From the NCBI GenBank assembly GCA_046590205.1, contig JBKJTT010000008.1, forward strand, positions 1 through 59,544: a DNA stretch of 59,544 nucleotides, written 5' to 3'. The notes below the pieces were generated by a model, which saw only the letters and a program-made list of their open reading frames with translations, ran no database searches and was not told where the DNA came from. The stretch comes from DATDEW01 sp046590205. GTDB lineage: Bacteria > Bacteroidota > Ignavibacteria > Palsa-1295. Each line of letters begins with the position of its first letter. The first letter of the stretch is position 1. A program made the translations under genes and the position numbers. Below are positions 36,554-44,656 of this stretch, in pieces.

Positions 36554-36556
36554 ACT

Positions 36557-37681
36557 TTAGAATGACATGGGCTTTATCTCTTCCGGTTTTTGAAAGAGGA
36601 TATGATCTTGGTAATAGTGTGTCAAGAGGAAACAGAGGATGACCATGTAGTATGCCTGGTCGAATGATAACCCGTGAAACTCTTCGGTGAGTATTAGAAT
36701 GCCAATCATCGTAATGCCACTGATCGAAGCAAGTACAACAAACCCATAATATTTCCACCATTTACCCGGTTCTGCTAGTTTACGCATTGCAGGCAATGTG
36801 ATCTCGCCGCGTTCAAGACGGTAGCGATTGATAAGCCATGTTAAGCCAAGATACTGGAATGAATGCCAACTGTTAAGTCCCTGAAATGCTACGTCAAGCT
36901 CCGGATAGAAAGGCGTTGAGAATGTAGCAATAACTGTGATGCTGATAAGAATAGTCTTCGGGACATTTCCCGTTCCGATGCGGAATTCTCTGATGGTCTT
37001 CATGATATACATCACGAGTGCCAACGAGAAGAATGCAGCAACAGCAATCCATGTCGCGTCAACCTTCAAAAATTCAGGGAAATACAACGTTGTCTGACCT
37101 ACCTTGAAGGTGCCATCAACGAACCTATACATCGCCATCGGATAGAGTGCCGAAAGCACGACAGCATAATCGATCCATCGTGAGTATTTAGATTGCGGTG
37201 CTTGGTCTTTGGTGCGGTAACAATCTACTAAATAGACAATCTGATGCAAAACATGAATACTGGCCCACATGAAAAAGAACGAGAGCAGGTACGTAAACTG
37301 ATATGCCGCCATGTAGATAACGAACGACGGAATAATAACACCCATCGGGATAATAGACCAGTGCGCTTTGCGGAATGTTGGCTCGAAGATTGTTCGGGTA
37401 TAGGTGGCGTACATGTGAGGTCCACCGATACCAAATGCGATGAGCATATTCACGGCATTACGGGCAGTATCGGCATCAAGCCCGACACTCTGTGCAAAAT
37501 AGTACGTGCCATAGGGAATGACCATCAGCAGTACCGAGAGCGACACCCACGTCAAATCCCACTGCGCAGAGCGAAGCCAAAGAGTGCTGGTGCGAGGGAT
37601 GGCGGCAGCGAGAGTCGTCACGGTATTAGGGTATATCTGTGCTTTAAGTAGAACTCTTAAACACTCTAATGGCTCTCTCAA
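36557..37681 (-). CDS. Polytopic membrane protein with paired histidine motifs, function unknown
   Basis: 374 residues, about eight hydrophobic segments. I do not recognise the family. Striking are His-containing motifs placed at or inside membrane segments: GGPHMYATYTRT, SIHVLHQIVYLVDCYRTK, NSWHSFQYLGLTWL and LLTHYYQDHILFQKPEE. Such arrangements bind metal or heme in membrane desaturases, hydroxylases and Brp/Blh-type dioxygenases, but spacing does not match any of them well enough to assign. Convergent with pssA (3 bp); a 106-bp divergent gap separates it from the S1-domain gene. Confidence 0.7.
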   Translation of the reverse strand: MREPLECLRVLLKAQIYPNTVTTLAAAIPRTSTLWLRSAQWDLTWVSLSVLLMVIPYGTYYFAQSVGLDADTARNAVNMLIAFGIGGPHMYATYTRTIFEPTFRKAHWSIIPMGVIIPSFVIYMAAYQFTYLLSFFFMWASIHVLHQIVYLVDCYRTKDQAPQSKYSRWIDYAVVLSALYPMAMYRFVDGTFKVGQTTLYFPEFLKVDATWIAVAAFFSLALVMYIMKTIREFRIGTGNVPKTILISITVIATFSTPFYPELDVAFQGLNSWHSFQYLGLTWLINRYRLERGEITLPAMRKLAEPGKWWKYYGFVVLASISGITMIGILILTEEFHGLSFDQAYYMVILCFLLTHYYQDHILFQKPEEIKPMSF

Positions 37682-37787
37682 CTCCCGAAGCGAAGATTAT
37701 TTTTTCGTTGCCCCATATAGTTGGTTTTTCGGGATGTTTTTCGTGTAAATAATGGTTTTCCACTTCCCCAAACACGGGGAAGTAACA

Positions 37788-39068
37788 ATGACGAACGAAA
37801 ACGAACAACTAACGCCATCCGAGGCAGTAGCCAAAAGTGAACCCTCCACGGCAACAGCGCAAGCTGCAGCAACAGAAGTACAACAAGCCCAGGCAGAACC
37901 GACAGGTCCATACGCCCACCTCGAGAAGGCGCGTCGCGATAAATCTATCGTGAACGTAGCAGTCAAGAAATGGTCACGTAACGGACTTGAGGTTGCATTC
38001 GAGGACGGCACGCCTGCATTTATGATAAATGCACAGATCGACCTTGACCCCGACCGCAACATTGCTAATTACTTCGGTAAGACCGTACCTGTTCGTATCA
38101 CGAGAGTAAAAGTAAAAGCCGACGGCACACCTGATATTTCGGTATCACATCGCAATGTGCTCGAAGATTCGCTTCGCAGCGCAGCCAAGGAGCGCCTCGA
38201 TACGCTCAAGACAGGTGATGTCATTGACGTAAAGGTCAAGTCGTTCAACATCAAGGATGTGATGATCGATCTTGGTCCCGGCGTAGAAGCGTTCATCAAA
38301 GGCAAAGACCTTACCTGGGAAGAGTTTGATCATCCGTATGAGATTGTCAAGCGCGGTGATACGCTTAAAGCAAAAGTTTTGCAAGTTGATAAAAAGCACC
38401 GCACAGTGCAGTTCGGGGTACGCCAGCTTACGGCTGATCCGTATATCGAGAAGTTTGCTGAAATAAAGCCGGACTCTAGACTTACTGTAAAAGTTCTCAG
38501 CACTAATGATTTTGGTGCAGAAGTTGAGCTTCCAAATGAAATTGTTGCATTCCTTCCAATTTCAGAGATTGCATGGGAGCGCATTCCGAATGTATCTTCA
38601 GCGATGAAGGTTGGTGATGAATTCGAGACGAAAGTACTGACGGTTGATAATCAGAAGCGTCGCATCACTGTTACCAAAAAGCGTCTTGTCGAGAATCCGA
38701 TGCGGATCAAAGAGGAGAAGTATAAGCTCAATACCGATCATGATGGTACCATCAAGGAAGTAAATCGTGGTGGGGTGGTTGTCGTGTTTGCTGACGGTGA
38801 GGAAGGGTTCGTCCCGCGCCGCGAGCTATCGCATGACCGCATCGAAAAACTCGAAGATACCTTCAAGAAAGATAAGCCCATCGAAGGTCTCCGTGTTATA
38901 GAGTACGATCGCAATACAGGCAAGATAACCTTCTCGCTCATAGCAGCAGAGAAGGAAGCACAACGTACATCGCTCAAGCAGTACCGCGTCACAAGCAAAG
39001 CAACAAGCTACGGCTTAGCCGACCAACTCGCAGCACTAAAAGAGAAGTTCGAGAAGGCAGGGAATTAA
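37788..39068 (+). CDS. S1-domain RNA-binding protein (30S ribosomal protein S1-like)
   Basis: I choose ATG 37788 (MTNENEQLTPSEAV), about 426 residues; GTG/ATG-type starts 36 bp upstream give MVFHFPKHGEV, which is less typical. GGGGAAG lies 5-11 nt before the ATG. After an Ala/Gln/Glu-rich N-terminus (~45 residues) there are four S1 repeats, the second with GVEAFIKGKDLTWEEF and the fourth with GGVVVVFADGEEGFVPRREL and RNTGKITFSL. Four repeats, compared with six in E. coli S1, resembles the shorter S1 of many non-proteobacteria or Bacillus YpfD. Role: mRNA binding at the ribosome. Confidence 0.85.
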   Translation: MTNENEQLTPSEAVAKSEPSTATAQAAATEVQQAQAEPTGPYAHLEKARRDKSIVNVAVKKWSRNGLEVAFEDGTPAFMINAQIDLDPDRNIANYFGKTVPVRITRVKVKADGTPDISVSHRNVLEDSLRSAAKERLDTLKTGDVIDVKVKSFNIKDVMIDLGPGVEAFIKGKDLTWEEFDHPYEIVKRGDTLKAKVLQVDKKHRTVQFGVRQLTADPYIEKFAEIKPDSRLTVKVLSTNDFGAEVELPNEIVAFLPISEIAWERIPNVSSAMKVGDEFETKVLTVDNQKRRITVTKKRLVENPMRIKEEKYKLNTDHDGTIKEVNRGGVVVVFADGEEGFVPRRELSHDRIEKLEDTFKKDKPIEGLRVIEYDRNTGKITFSLIAAEKEAQRTSLKQYRVTSKATSYGLADQLAALKEKFEKAGN

Positions 39069-39078
39069 GATTAGGTAA

Positions 39079-39756
39079 ATGAAAAACAAATTCATCATAT
39101 TCTTTTTTGGATTTGTTTTTCTTATAGGCTGCTCCGAGGAACCCACAAGCCTATCGTTACAACCATTGCGTTCGCCTATTGTAGGCGATGAGTATTATTT
39201 TACAAGATATTATCTCGATAGTAATCTTCTTCCGAGTTACTTGCAGGATGTAAAGTTTACTGTTGTTGACTCAATGGTATCCTTTTGGGGATATAATGAC
39301 CTGTATGGATTCCGTGATCGCGGATTAATACAGTATTATGGGTTTGATAGTAGTAAGGATTTTTGGTATGTAGGTGATCAAAATGACTCTTCGCTGCATC
39401 TGGTACGTTTTCCAATATATTCAAAGACTACATTCATTTATAATCCTATTGACTCAACCGATTTACGTGGCATGAGGACTACGTTTACAGGGACAATTAA
39501 ATATGATGGTGAAGAACAAATACTTGCTGGTGGAAAATACGTTTATGCCATTAAAACGACAGATGAGCAAATCACTACAACAACAAACAACCCATTTAGC
39601 CAGGATGTTAAACAGACAATAACAACATTACGATGGTTTGTGCCCGAATACAGTTATTTCGGGAGAATTTACCAAACCCGATTATTAGAATACCCAACTG
39701 GTAGAAAATGGTTGTACGGTATTGAGGATAGTTTGAAGAGTTGTTCTTTAAAATAG
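39079..39756 (+). CDS. Putative lipoprotein of unknown function
   Basis: 225 residues. MKNKFIIFFFGFVFLIGCSE ends in a lipobox, with Cys18 as the lipid site, directly followed by Ser and acidic residues. The mature part is rich in Tyr, Asp and Thr and beta-strand-like (DEYYFTRYYLDS, TTLRWFVPEYSYFGRIYQTR). No family recognised. It begins 10 bp after the S1-domain gene and ends at a strong bidirectional terminator, so it is last in that unit. Confidence 0.65.
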   Translation: MKNKFIIFFFGFVFLIGCSEEPTSLSLQPLRSPIVGDEYYFTRYYLDSNLLPSYLQDVKFTVVDSMVSFWGYNDLYGFRDRGLIQYYGFDSSKDFWYVGDQNDSSLHLVRFPIYSKTTFIYNPIDSTDLRGMRTTFTGTIKYDGEEQILAGGKYVYAIKTTDEQITTTTNNPFSQDVKQTITTLRWFVPEYSYFGRIYQTRLLEYPTGRKWLYGIEDSLKSCSLK

Positions 39757-39780
39757 AAAAGCCCGCAGATGCGGGCTTTT
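39757..39780. terminator. Bidirectional intrinsic terminator
   Basis: AAAA-GCCCGC-AGAT-GCGGGC-TTTT: a perfect 6-bp GC stem flanked by A and T runs, so it works on both strands. It lies right after the lipoprotein stop and 15 bp from the stop of the convergent beta-barrel gene, serving both. Confidence 0.9.
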
Positions 39781-39795
39781 ATACTAAGTTGATGC

Positions 39796-40431
39796 TTATT
39801 CCCACGCATATCCGATATCAAATCGAAGTGCGGGTCTGAATCCATCAAAAGAATTGAAAATGGATTCGTTTCCATTGAGGTCACCTGAAAGGAAATAGTA
39901 ATCAAAACCAATACCGAGCCCAATAGCAAAGTCATCACCGGGAAACCACTGCCAACCTGCTAATAGCCCGACAGAAAAAGAATTGGCAGTAATACTCTCT
40001 GTTGTTGTTGTCTCCCCATTGTAGCTGGTGTACTCATTAGAGAGTGTGTTATATGATACGTTTGGCGCTGCATAAAACCCACGAAGCGCTTTTTTGGAAG
40101 GGTAAAATCTCATTTCTGCATTTACACCGAATCCTCCAATATCTGAAATAGTTGGCATTTGTGCACCGATACCTATTGCAATATTCTTGCTGAAAGCATG
40201 ATAATAAGAAAGGTTGTAGAATATGAAGAACTTCAACGGGTTAATAGTGATCATATTGCCACGAGGGGTGATGTCCTCTTCCTTTTTAATATCTGTGTAT
40301 GTTGTCGTTTTTACCTGGCCTGTCGCAGAATCAACTTCAGTTACAGTACCCTCGGTCTTTATTTGAGCAAATGATACGGAGGTGGTAATTAGTGCAAAAA
40401 ATGCAATGAAAATGTAAAATAGTTTTTTCAT
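39796..40431 (-). CDS. Predicted outer-membrane beta-barrel protein
   Basis: 211 residues with a signal peptide (MKKLFYIFIAFFALITTSVSFAQ). The mature part alternates glycine and aromatic residues (YYHAFSKNIAIGIGAQMP, GFGVNAEMRFYPSK, VGLLAGWQWFPGDDFAIGLG, FDYYFLSGDLNG) and ends FDIGYAWE, with features of small outer-membrane beta-barrels. Function unknown. The HAD gene lies 98 bp upstream on the same strand, with no clear terminator between them. Confidence 0.7.
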   Translation of the reverse strand: MKKLFYIFIAFFALITTSVSFAQIKTEGTVTEVDSATGQVKTTTYTDIKKEEDITPRGNMITINPLKFFIFYNLSYYHAFSKNIAIGIGAQMPTISDIGGFGVNAEMRFYPSKKALRGFYAAPNVSYNTLSNEYTSYNGETTTTESITANSFSVGLLAGWQWFPGDDFAIGLGIGFDYYFLSGDLNGNESIFNSFDGFRPALRFDIGYAWE

Positions 40432-40528
40432 GTGATGAATTGGTTATGAGTACAGGTTTATTAACTATTACATCCCTATTGAGGTGCCTTAAAAATGCTT
40501 CATGAAAATAGGGTAAGAATCTCTTGCT

Positions 40529-41194
40529 TTATACGATCTTTAATAACTCCGATATATCCTTTAACTCATAATCAGCATCGTGTTCGATAGTCCCAAAAGT
40601 ATCGCCATACCTTGCGAAGGCGGTTTTCATTCCGACAGCTTTTGCACCCTTGATGTCGCGCTCGGGCCAGTCGCCGACCATGAGAGCTTCTTCGGGCTTT
40701 ACCCCCAGTAACTCCAATGCTTTCTTGAATGGCTTCGGCGACGGCTTTCTTTCACCGGTATCATCAAAGGTCACAACATTGGAAAACATATGATGAAAGT
40801 TTATATAGCATAACCGCAACCATGCCTCACGGCTCGGCGCATCGGAGAGCAGTGCAAGCTTAATACCTCTTCGCGATAATTCCATGAGCGTCGCCGTAAC
40901 ATGTGGGTACGGCTTCAGTGCCGCTTCGCGTGCACGACGATATGCAATGATACCTGCGGCAAGGACGCGATGATCTATCTTCTGGAAGATACCAAAGATG
41001 AGATCATCAAAGACCTGCTGGTACTCAATGCCACGTTCTTTATAGATAGTGTCAATACGTTCTTTTATGTCAGTGCGCTCAAGCTCCAGCCCAGCATCTA
41101 CCATCGAATCAATAGCAGCATCAATCGCCTGCCGCTTCATCGCCATAAAATCCACCAACGTATTATCGAGATCGAAAACGATTGCTTTAATCAT
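40529..41194 (-). CDS. HAD-superfamily hydrolase
   Basis: 221 residues, cytoplasmic. Motif I IKAIVFDLDNTLVD (nucleophile Asp), motif II LALLSDAP, motif III Lys in RKPSPKPFKKAL, motif IV MVGDWPERDIKGAK. Helical cap between I and II, subtype as in phosphoglycolate phosphatase or YjjG-like nucleotidases. Substrate not readable. The PhnP-like gene stops one base upstream. Confidence 0.88.
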   Translation of the reverse strand: MIKAIVFDLDNTLVDFMAMKRQAIDAAIDSMVDAGLELERTDIKERIDTIYKERGIEYQQVFDDLIFGIFQKIDHRVLAAGIIAYRRAREAALKPYPHVTATLMELSRRGIKLALLSDAPSREAWLRLCYINFHHMFSNVVTFDDTGERKPSPKPFKKALELLGVKPEEALMVGDWPERDIKGAKAVGMKTAFARYGDTFGTIEHDADYELKDISELLKIV

Positions 41195-41195
41195 G

Positions 41196-41963
41196 TTATA
41201 CTTGAAGTTCTAATCCGTCGTATGCTAACCTAACATTTGTAGGCAGCTTGTGTTCGGCTTCTTCGTGGAGGATGTCGTGGTTCATGTGGGTTAGGTAGGT
41301 TGTTTTTGCGCCTAACTCTTTTGATGCGGCTATGGCTTCTTCGATCGTCATGTGCGTCGGGTGCGGCGAGTAGCGTAAGCCATCTAAGACAAGCACTTCA
41401 ACACCTTTGAGCTTTTCTCGTGATGCGACGGGGATACGTTTGCAATCAGTTAGATATGCGAACTTCCCTATACGAAAACCAAATACATCGAGCAAGCCGT
41501 GATCGAGAAGTATCGGCTCGATGATCGCATCGCCGATTGTAAACGGAGTTGTATCAATTACTGTGAACGGTACCGTCGTTGCAAGCGTGCCGCCTGTATT
41601 CGGGACTAAGCCGAACGCATACGGGAACATCCCCTGAATAGCTTTGTATGTTTCCTCCGAAGCATAGCACATCGGGACGGGGATACGCAGAAAGTGAAAT
41701 GCACGCAGATCGTCAAAGCCGGAGATGTGGTCAGTGTGATGATGCGTGAAAAGAATTGCATCAAGCTTCTTGACTTTTGCCGCAAGCATCTGTTGACGGA
41801 AGTCGGAGCTTGTGTCAATGAGAATGGTAGTTGTCTCTGTCTCGATGAGCGCGCTAACGCGGAGACGTTTATCTCTTGGGTCGGTTGATGTGCACGTCCT
41901 GCAAGAGCATCCGATCATGGGGATGCCCGTCGATGTTCCAGTGCCGAGCAGAGTAACGCGCAT
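41196..41963 (-). CDS. PhnP-like metallo-beta-lactamase-fold phosphodiesterase
   Basis: 255 residues. MRVTLLGTGTSTGIPMIGC and SCRTC supply the N-terminal glycine-rich segment and extra Cys zinc ligands typical of PhnP. THHHTDHISGFDDL is the HxHxDH metal site; LTDCKRIP and LTHMNHD supply further ligands. PhnP cleaves cyclic ribose phosphates in phosphonate breakdown, but most such proteins lie outside phn operons, as here, and the natural substrate is open. One base before the HAD gene, 3 bp after the small protein gene upstream. Confidence 0.85.
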   Translation of the reverse strand: MRVTLLGTGTSTGIPMIGCSCRTCTSTDPRDKRLRVSALIETETTTILIDTSSDFRQQMLAAKVKKLDAILFTHHHTDHISGFDDLRAFHFLRIPVPMCYASEETYKAIQGMFPYAFGLVPNTGGTLATTVPFTVIDTTPFTIGDAIIEPILLDHGLLDVFGFRIGKFAYLTDCKRIPVASREKLKGVEVLVLDGLRYSPHPTHMTIEEAIAASKELGAKTTYLTHMNHDILHEEAEHKLPTNVRLAYDGLELQV

Positions 41964-41966
41964 TGT

Positions 41967-42245
41967 TTATGCGGCGCGTGCTTCTTGCAGTGCCTTCGCA
42001 AGTTCGTCGTCAATCGCTTCGCGGATCGCTGGCGGGACGAACGCGTTATCAAGCCCGTACTCGTTAAGACCAAGAGCGAGTGTACGAATTTTGCGGGTAA
42101 CGTTGGAGCGACGATTAATAACGAGCAGACGTTCCTCACGAAGGAGGCAGTAGCCACCATCGAAGTTGCCGGTCTCGAAACGTACTTTTACGCCGACAGT
42201 TAGTGCTAACGCTTTTAATTCTTCTAAGAGGACTTCAGCGGTCAT
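41967..42245 (-). CDS. Small protein of unknown function
   Basis: 92 residues, cytoplasmic. VGVKVRFETGNFDGGYCLLREERLLVINRRSN suggests a beta-hairpin-rich core, followed by a helical LNEYGLDNAFVPPAIREAIDDEL. I recall similar conserved short proteins in related bacteria but no function. It abuts the next small gene with no spacer and precedes the PhnP-like gene by 3 bp, so it belongs to this minus-strand operon. Confidence 0.65.
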   Translation of the reverse strand: MTAEVLLEELKALALTVGVKVRFETGNFDGGYCLLREERLLVINRRSNVTRKIRTLALGLNEYGLDNAFVPPAIREAIDDELAKALQEARAA

Positions 42246-42533
42246 TTATGCGAGTTTCCCTTCGATGTCAATGGAGATGCCTGAATCTATCTTTGCAAGC
42301 TGTTCGGTAATATGAGTTACCACGTCCGAAACAGGCAATGACTTCGGCTGAAAACGCGAACGTGCCACTGTTACTGCTTCTTCGAGTGTCGGAAGTTCGC
42401 CGCGCAAATAGAGCCATACGTGATAGCCGAGGCGGTTGCGGTCGTTTGGCTCGACGGTCGGGACTTGGCGCACCGATAAATATGCTTTTTCAGCAAGCGC
42501 CTGATCTTGGATAGATGATACGTTAATTGACAT
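42246..42533 (-). CDS. Small protein of unknown function
   Basis: 95 residues, MSINVSSIQDQALAEKAYLS at the N-terminus. Predicted mixed alpha/beta, acidic overall; VWLYLRGELPTLEEAVTVAR looks like a strand-helix unit. No family recognised. It is the first gene of the short-protein/PhnP/HAD operon; 69 bp upstream, with two tandem hairpins, separate it from the M1 aminopeptidase gene. Confidence 0.6.
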   Translation of the reverse strand: MSINVSSIQDQALAEKAYLSVRQVPTVEPNDRNRLGYHVWLYLRGELPTLEEAVTVARSRFQPKSLPVSDVVTHITEQLAKIDSGISIDIEGKLA

Positions 42534-42549
42534 AAGATTTATTGTTAGT

Positions 42550-42599
42550 AGGACAGACTTTCAGTCTGTCCTCTTAAAATCACAGACTGAAAGTCTGTG
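42550..42599 (-). repeat. Two tandem related hairpins (AGTCTGT palindromes)
   Basis: AGGACAGACT-TTC-AGTCTGTCCT (42550-42572) is a perfect 10-bp stem; CACAGACT-GAA-AGTCTGTG (42581-42599) is a perfect 8-bp stem. The two share the ACAGACT/AGTCTGT core in opposite loop orientation. They lie 3 bp after the aminopeptidase stop and may end its transcript, although no clean T-tract follows on the minus strand. Confidence 0.8.
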
Positions 42600-42602
42600 C
42601 TA

Positions 42603-44594
42603 CTATTTAGAGACAGTAAAACGTCCTTGAGCGAGTATTTGGCTCCCCAGTTTTGCAATTAGTGTATAACTTCCGCTCGGGAGGTTTACGCTCGTTAAAG
42701 ATGAAGTTCTCATTTTCGAGTCAGAACTTGTCGGAAACAGCGTTGCTTTTTTGTCGCCAATACTATCATAAACGAGATATTCGATTGCTCTGTCTTGATT
42801 TGTCTCGAACATCCAGTAATACGGGTCGTAGTTCGCCGGTGGTCCGAGAGCATCATGCACGAATGGCTCGCGGTAGAACTTGATGCTCAATTCGTTCGTG
42901 CTGCTTGGGTTAGGAGTAACTACTAGTTGGTATGTCGGATACTTCCACTCTGTCGGAGTTGCATCATCAACGCCAAGCCGAACCTGACCTGTTATCTTCT
43001 TGATGACCTGTCCTTCAGGGTCAATGATTACAGTATCAGGAGTAAAGGGGACAGTAAAATATCCCTGTGAGAACTGGAGTGAGTCCATCCAAACGACTTG
43101 CCGTGCCGTATCGCCGGTCTTCGTCCGCGCCTCGATAACGAACGGCAAGCGGAAGTAGCCAATGGTCTGCGCGTTTTGCGTTTGCTCAAAATACATCGTG
43201 ATATTACCACCGTTGCGTGACCAGTTTGCTTTTATAGTTGGATAACCTTTTCCGAATACCCATTTTTTGAAGAACCAGTTAAGGTCTTGATTGGTCGATG
43301 TTTCAAAATCTTTTTGTAGATCAAAGCTTGTAGCAACAGCGTATGCATGTTGTGCGCCGTAATACTTGACTGCCGGGAAGAAAAGCGAATCACCTAAGAA
43401 ATACCGAAGCATCCCAACAACTGCTGCTCCTTTTTGATAGAGCACAGCATACGGATAGTTTGATGACGTGCCTGTTGACATCGGAGTACCATAAAGCGGT
43501 ACGTTCGAGCCGCTTGCTATAGCCCCGCTGATATTAGACTTTTGCTTTGAGATATATGATGCTCTTCCTTTGAAATGTTCTAAGAACAAAGACTCACAGA
43601 ATGTAGCGAATCCTTCGTTGAGCCACGGGTCGTTAAAATCCTTGCACGTAACCCAATCGCCCCACCACATGTGGGCAAGTTCATGGATAGCCGTCGTGCT
43701 GGCGGTATCGAGTGCCTGCTTGATGAGAGTTATCATTGTCTGATGCTCCATCGAGCCGATAAGAGCGACAACATAGCCAACTTTTTCGAAGGGATAGGGA
43801 GAGAATATAGATTCAAAGTAATTCAGCGCAGGAGTTATCTTTGTATCAAGCAAAAGCTGTGCTTTTACCGAGTCTTCTGGATAACAATGAATATATCTCG
43901 GCGGGAATTTCTTATCAGGACTATACGCAGTCACGAATGGACCCAAAGCAAATGTTAACAGATATGTAGCAATCGGGTGTGATACTTTGAAAGTAGTCCC
44001 TATGATATTAGTGTGGTCTTCCTTCATTACTCCGATAGGAATTCCATTCGTAACTACTGTTTCAGTGTTAATATATTCAAAACCTAGATAAACAGTATCT
44101 AATTTATCATCCGGCAGATCATAGCATGGCAGCCAATGGCGAGTACAACTAATATATGATGCATGAAAGCCGACACCCATTGCATACATCATCTTGCCGT
44201 CGTTTTGGACACCCCCCCAGGGTGATGCACCACCCTCTGTTGTTGCAGTGCCGTGATAGTATGTACTCACTCTAAAGGCAGAGTCAGTAATAGCATTTCC
44301 GAATCCTGTTACATTGTATGCTCCTGAAGAAGTATCGATCCATTCAACCGTTGCCTTAATAGTATTGACAAAAACACTATCTATAGTAAGTCCCTTTGCA
44401 TGTTGAAGTATCTTCGTGAGGCCTGGTTTTGCAACTCCATCCATCCACACAGATCCGTTGATCGTGTTTGCTTCTTTATCAAGTCTAACAGTAGCGTCAA
44501 GCATCTTGGCATCATACCCCTTATCCTGTGATAATACAGGGGGTACAAAAGCAAATAGTAGAGCAATTATGTAAATAGGGCGAAAAGTTTTCAT
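42603..44594 (-). CDS. Exported M1-family zinc aminopeptidase with T9SS sorting domain
   Basis: 663 residues. Signal peptide MKTFRPIYIIALLFAFVPP. Substrate-binding motif GSMEH (~280), the form common in Bacteroidota versus GAMEN, and zinc site HELAHMWWGD (~304) followed 18 residues later by NEGFATF. The last ~110 residues are a T9SS-type domain: VTPNPSSTNE, EYLVYDSIGDKKAT, NLPSGSYTLIAKL and a final FTVSK, with an unusually long insert between PNP and the first conserved strand. It should be a surface-exposed or secreted peptidase releasing N-terminal amino acids from peptides. Confidence 0.88.
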   Translation of the reverse strand: MKTFRPIYIIALLFAFVPPVLSQDKGYDAKMLDATVRLDKEANTINGSVWMDGVAKPGLTKILQHAKGLTIDSVFVNTIKATVEWIDTSSGAYNVTGFGNAITDSAFRVSTYYHGTATTEGGASPWGGVQNDGKMMYAMGVGFHASYISCTRHWLPCYDLPDDKLDTVYLGFEYINTETVVTNGIPIGVMKEDHTNIIGTTFKVSHPIATYLLTFALGPFVTAYSPDKKFPPRYIHCYPEDSVKAQLLLDTKITPALNYFESIFSPYPFEKVGYVVALIGSMEHQTMITLIKQALDTASTTAIHELAHMWWGDWVTCKDFNDPWLNEGFATFCESLFLEHFKGRASYISKQKSNISGAIASGSNVPLYGTPMSTGTSSNYPYAVLYQKGAAVVGMLRYFLGDSLFFPAVKYYGAQHAYAVATSFDLQKDFETSTNQDLNWFFKKWVFGKGYPTIKANWSRNGGNITMYFEQTQNAQTIGYFRLPFVIEARTKTGDTARQVVWMDSLQFSQGYFTVPFTPDTVIIDPEGQVIKKITGQVRLGVDDATPTEWKYPTYQLVVTPNPSSTNELSIKFYREPFVHDALGPPANYDPYYWMFETNQDRAIEYLVYDSIGDKKATLFPTSSDSKMRTSSLTSVNLPSGSYTLIAKLGSQILAQGRFTVSK

Positions 44595-44609
44595 TTTCAG
44601 TTATTCTGT

Positions 44610-44617
44610 TACATTTG
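44610..44617 (+). promoter_or_regulatory. Possible -7 element (TACATTTG) before the sigma-54 activator gene
   Basis: TACATTTG matches TAnnTTTG and ends 39 nt before the ATG at 44657, in the 62-bp gap between two divergent genes. No good -33 TTG. Confidence 0.4.
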
Positions 44618-44656
44618 AACCCAATTCCCATAAAAAGAAGTTCTTAGCTTGCAGAA

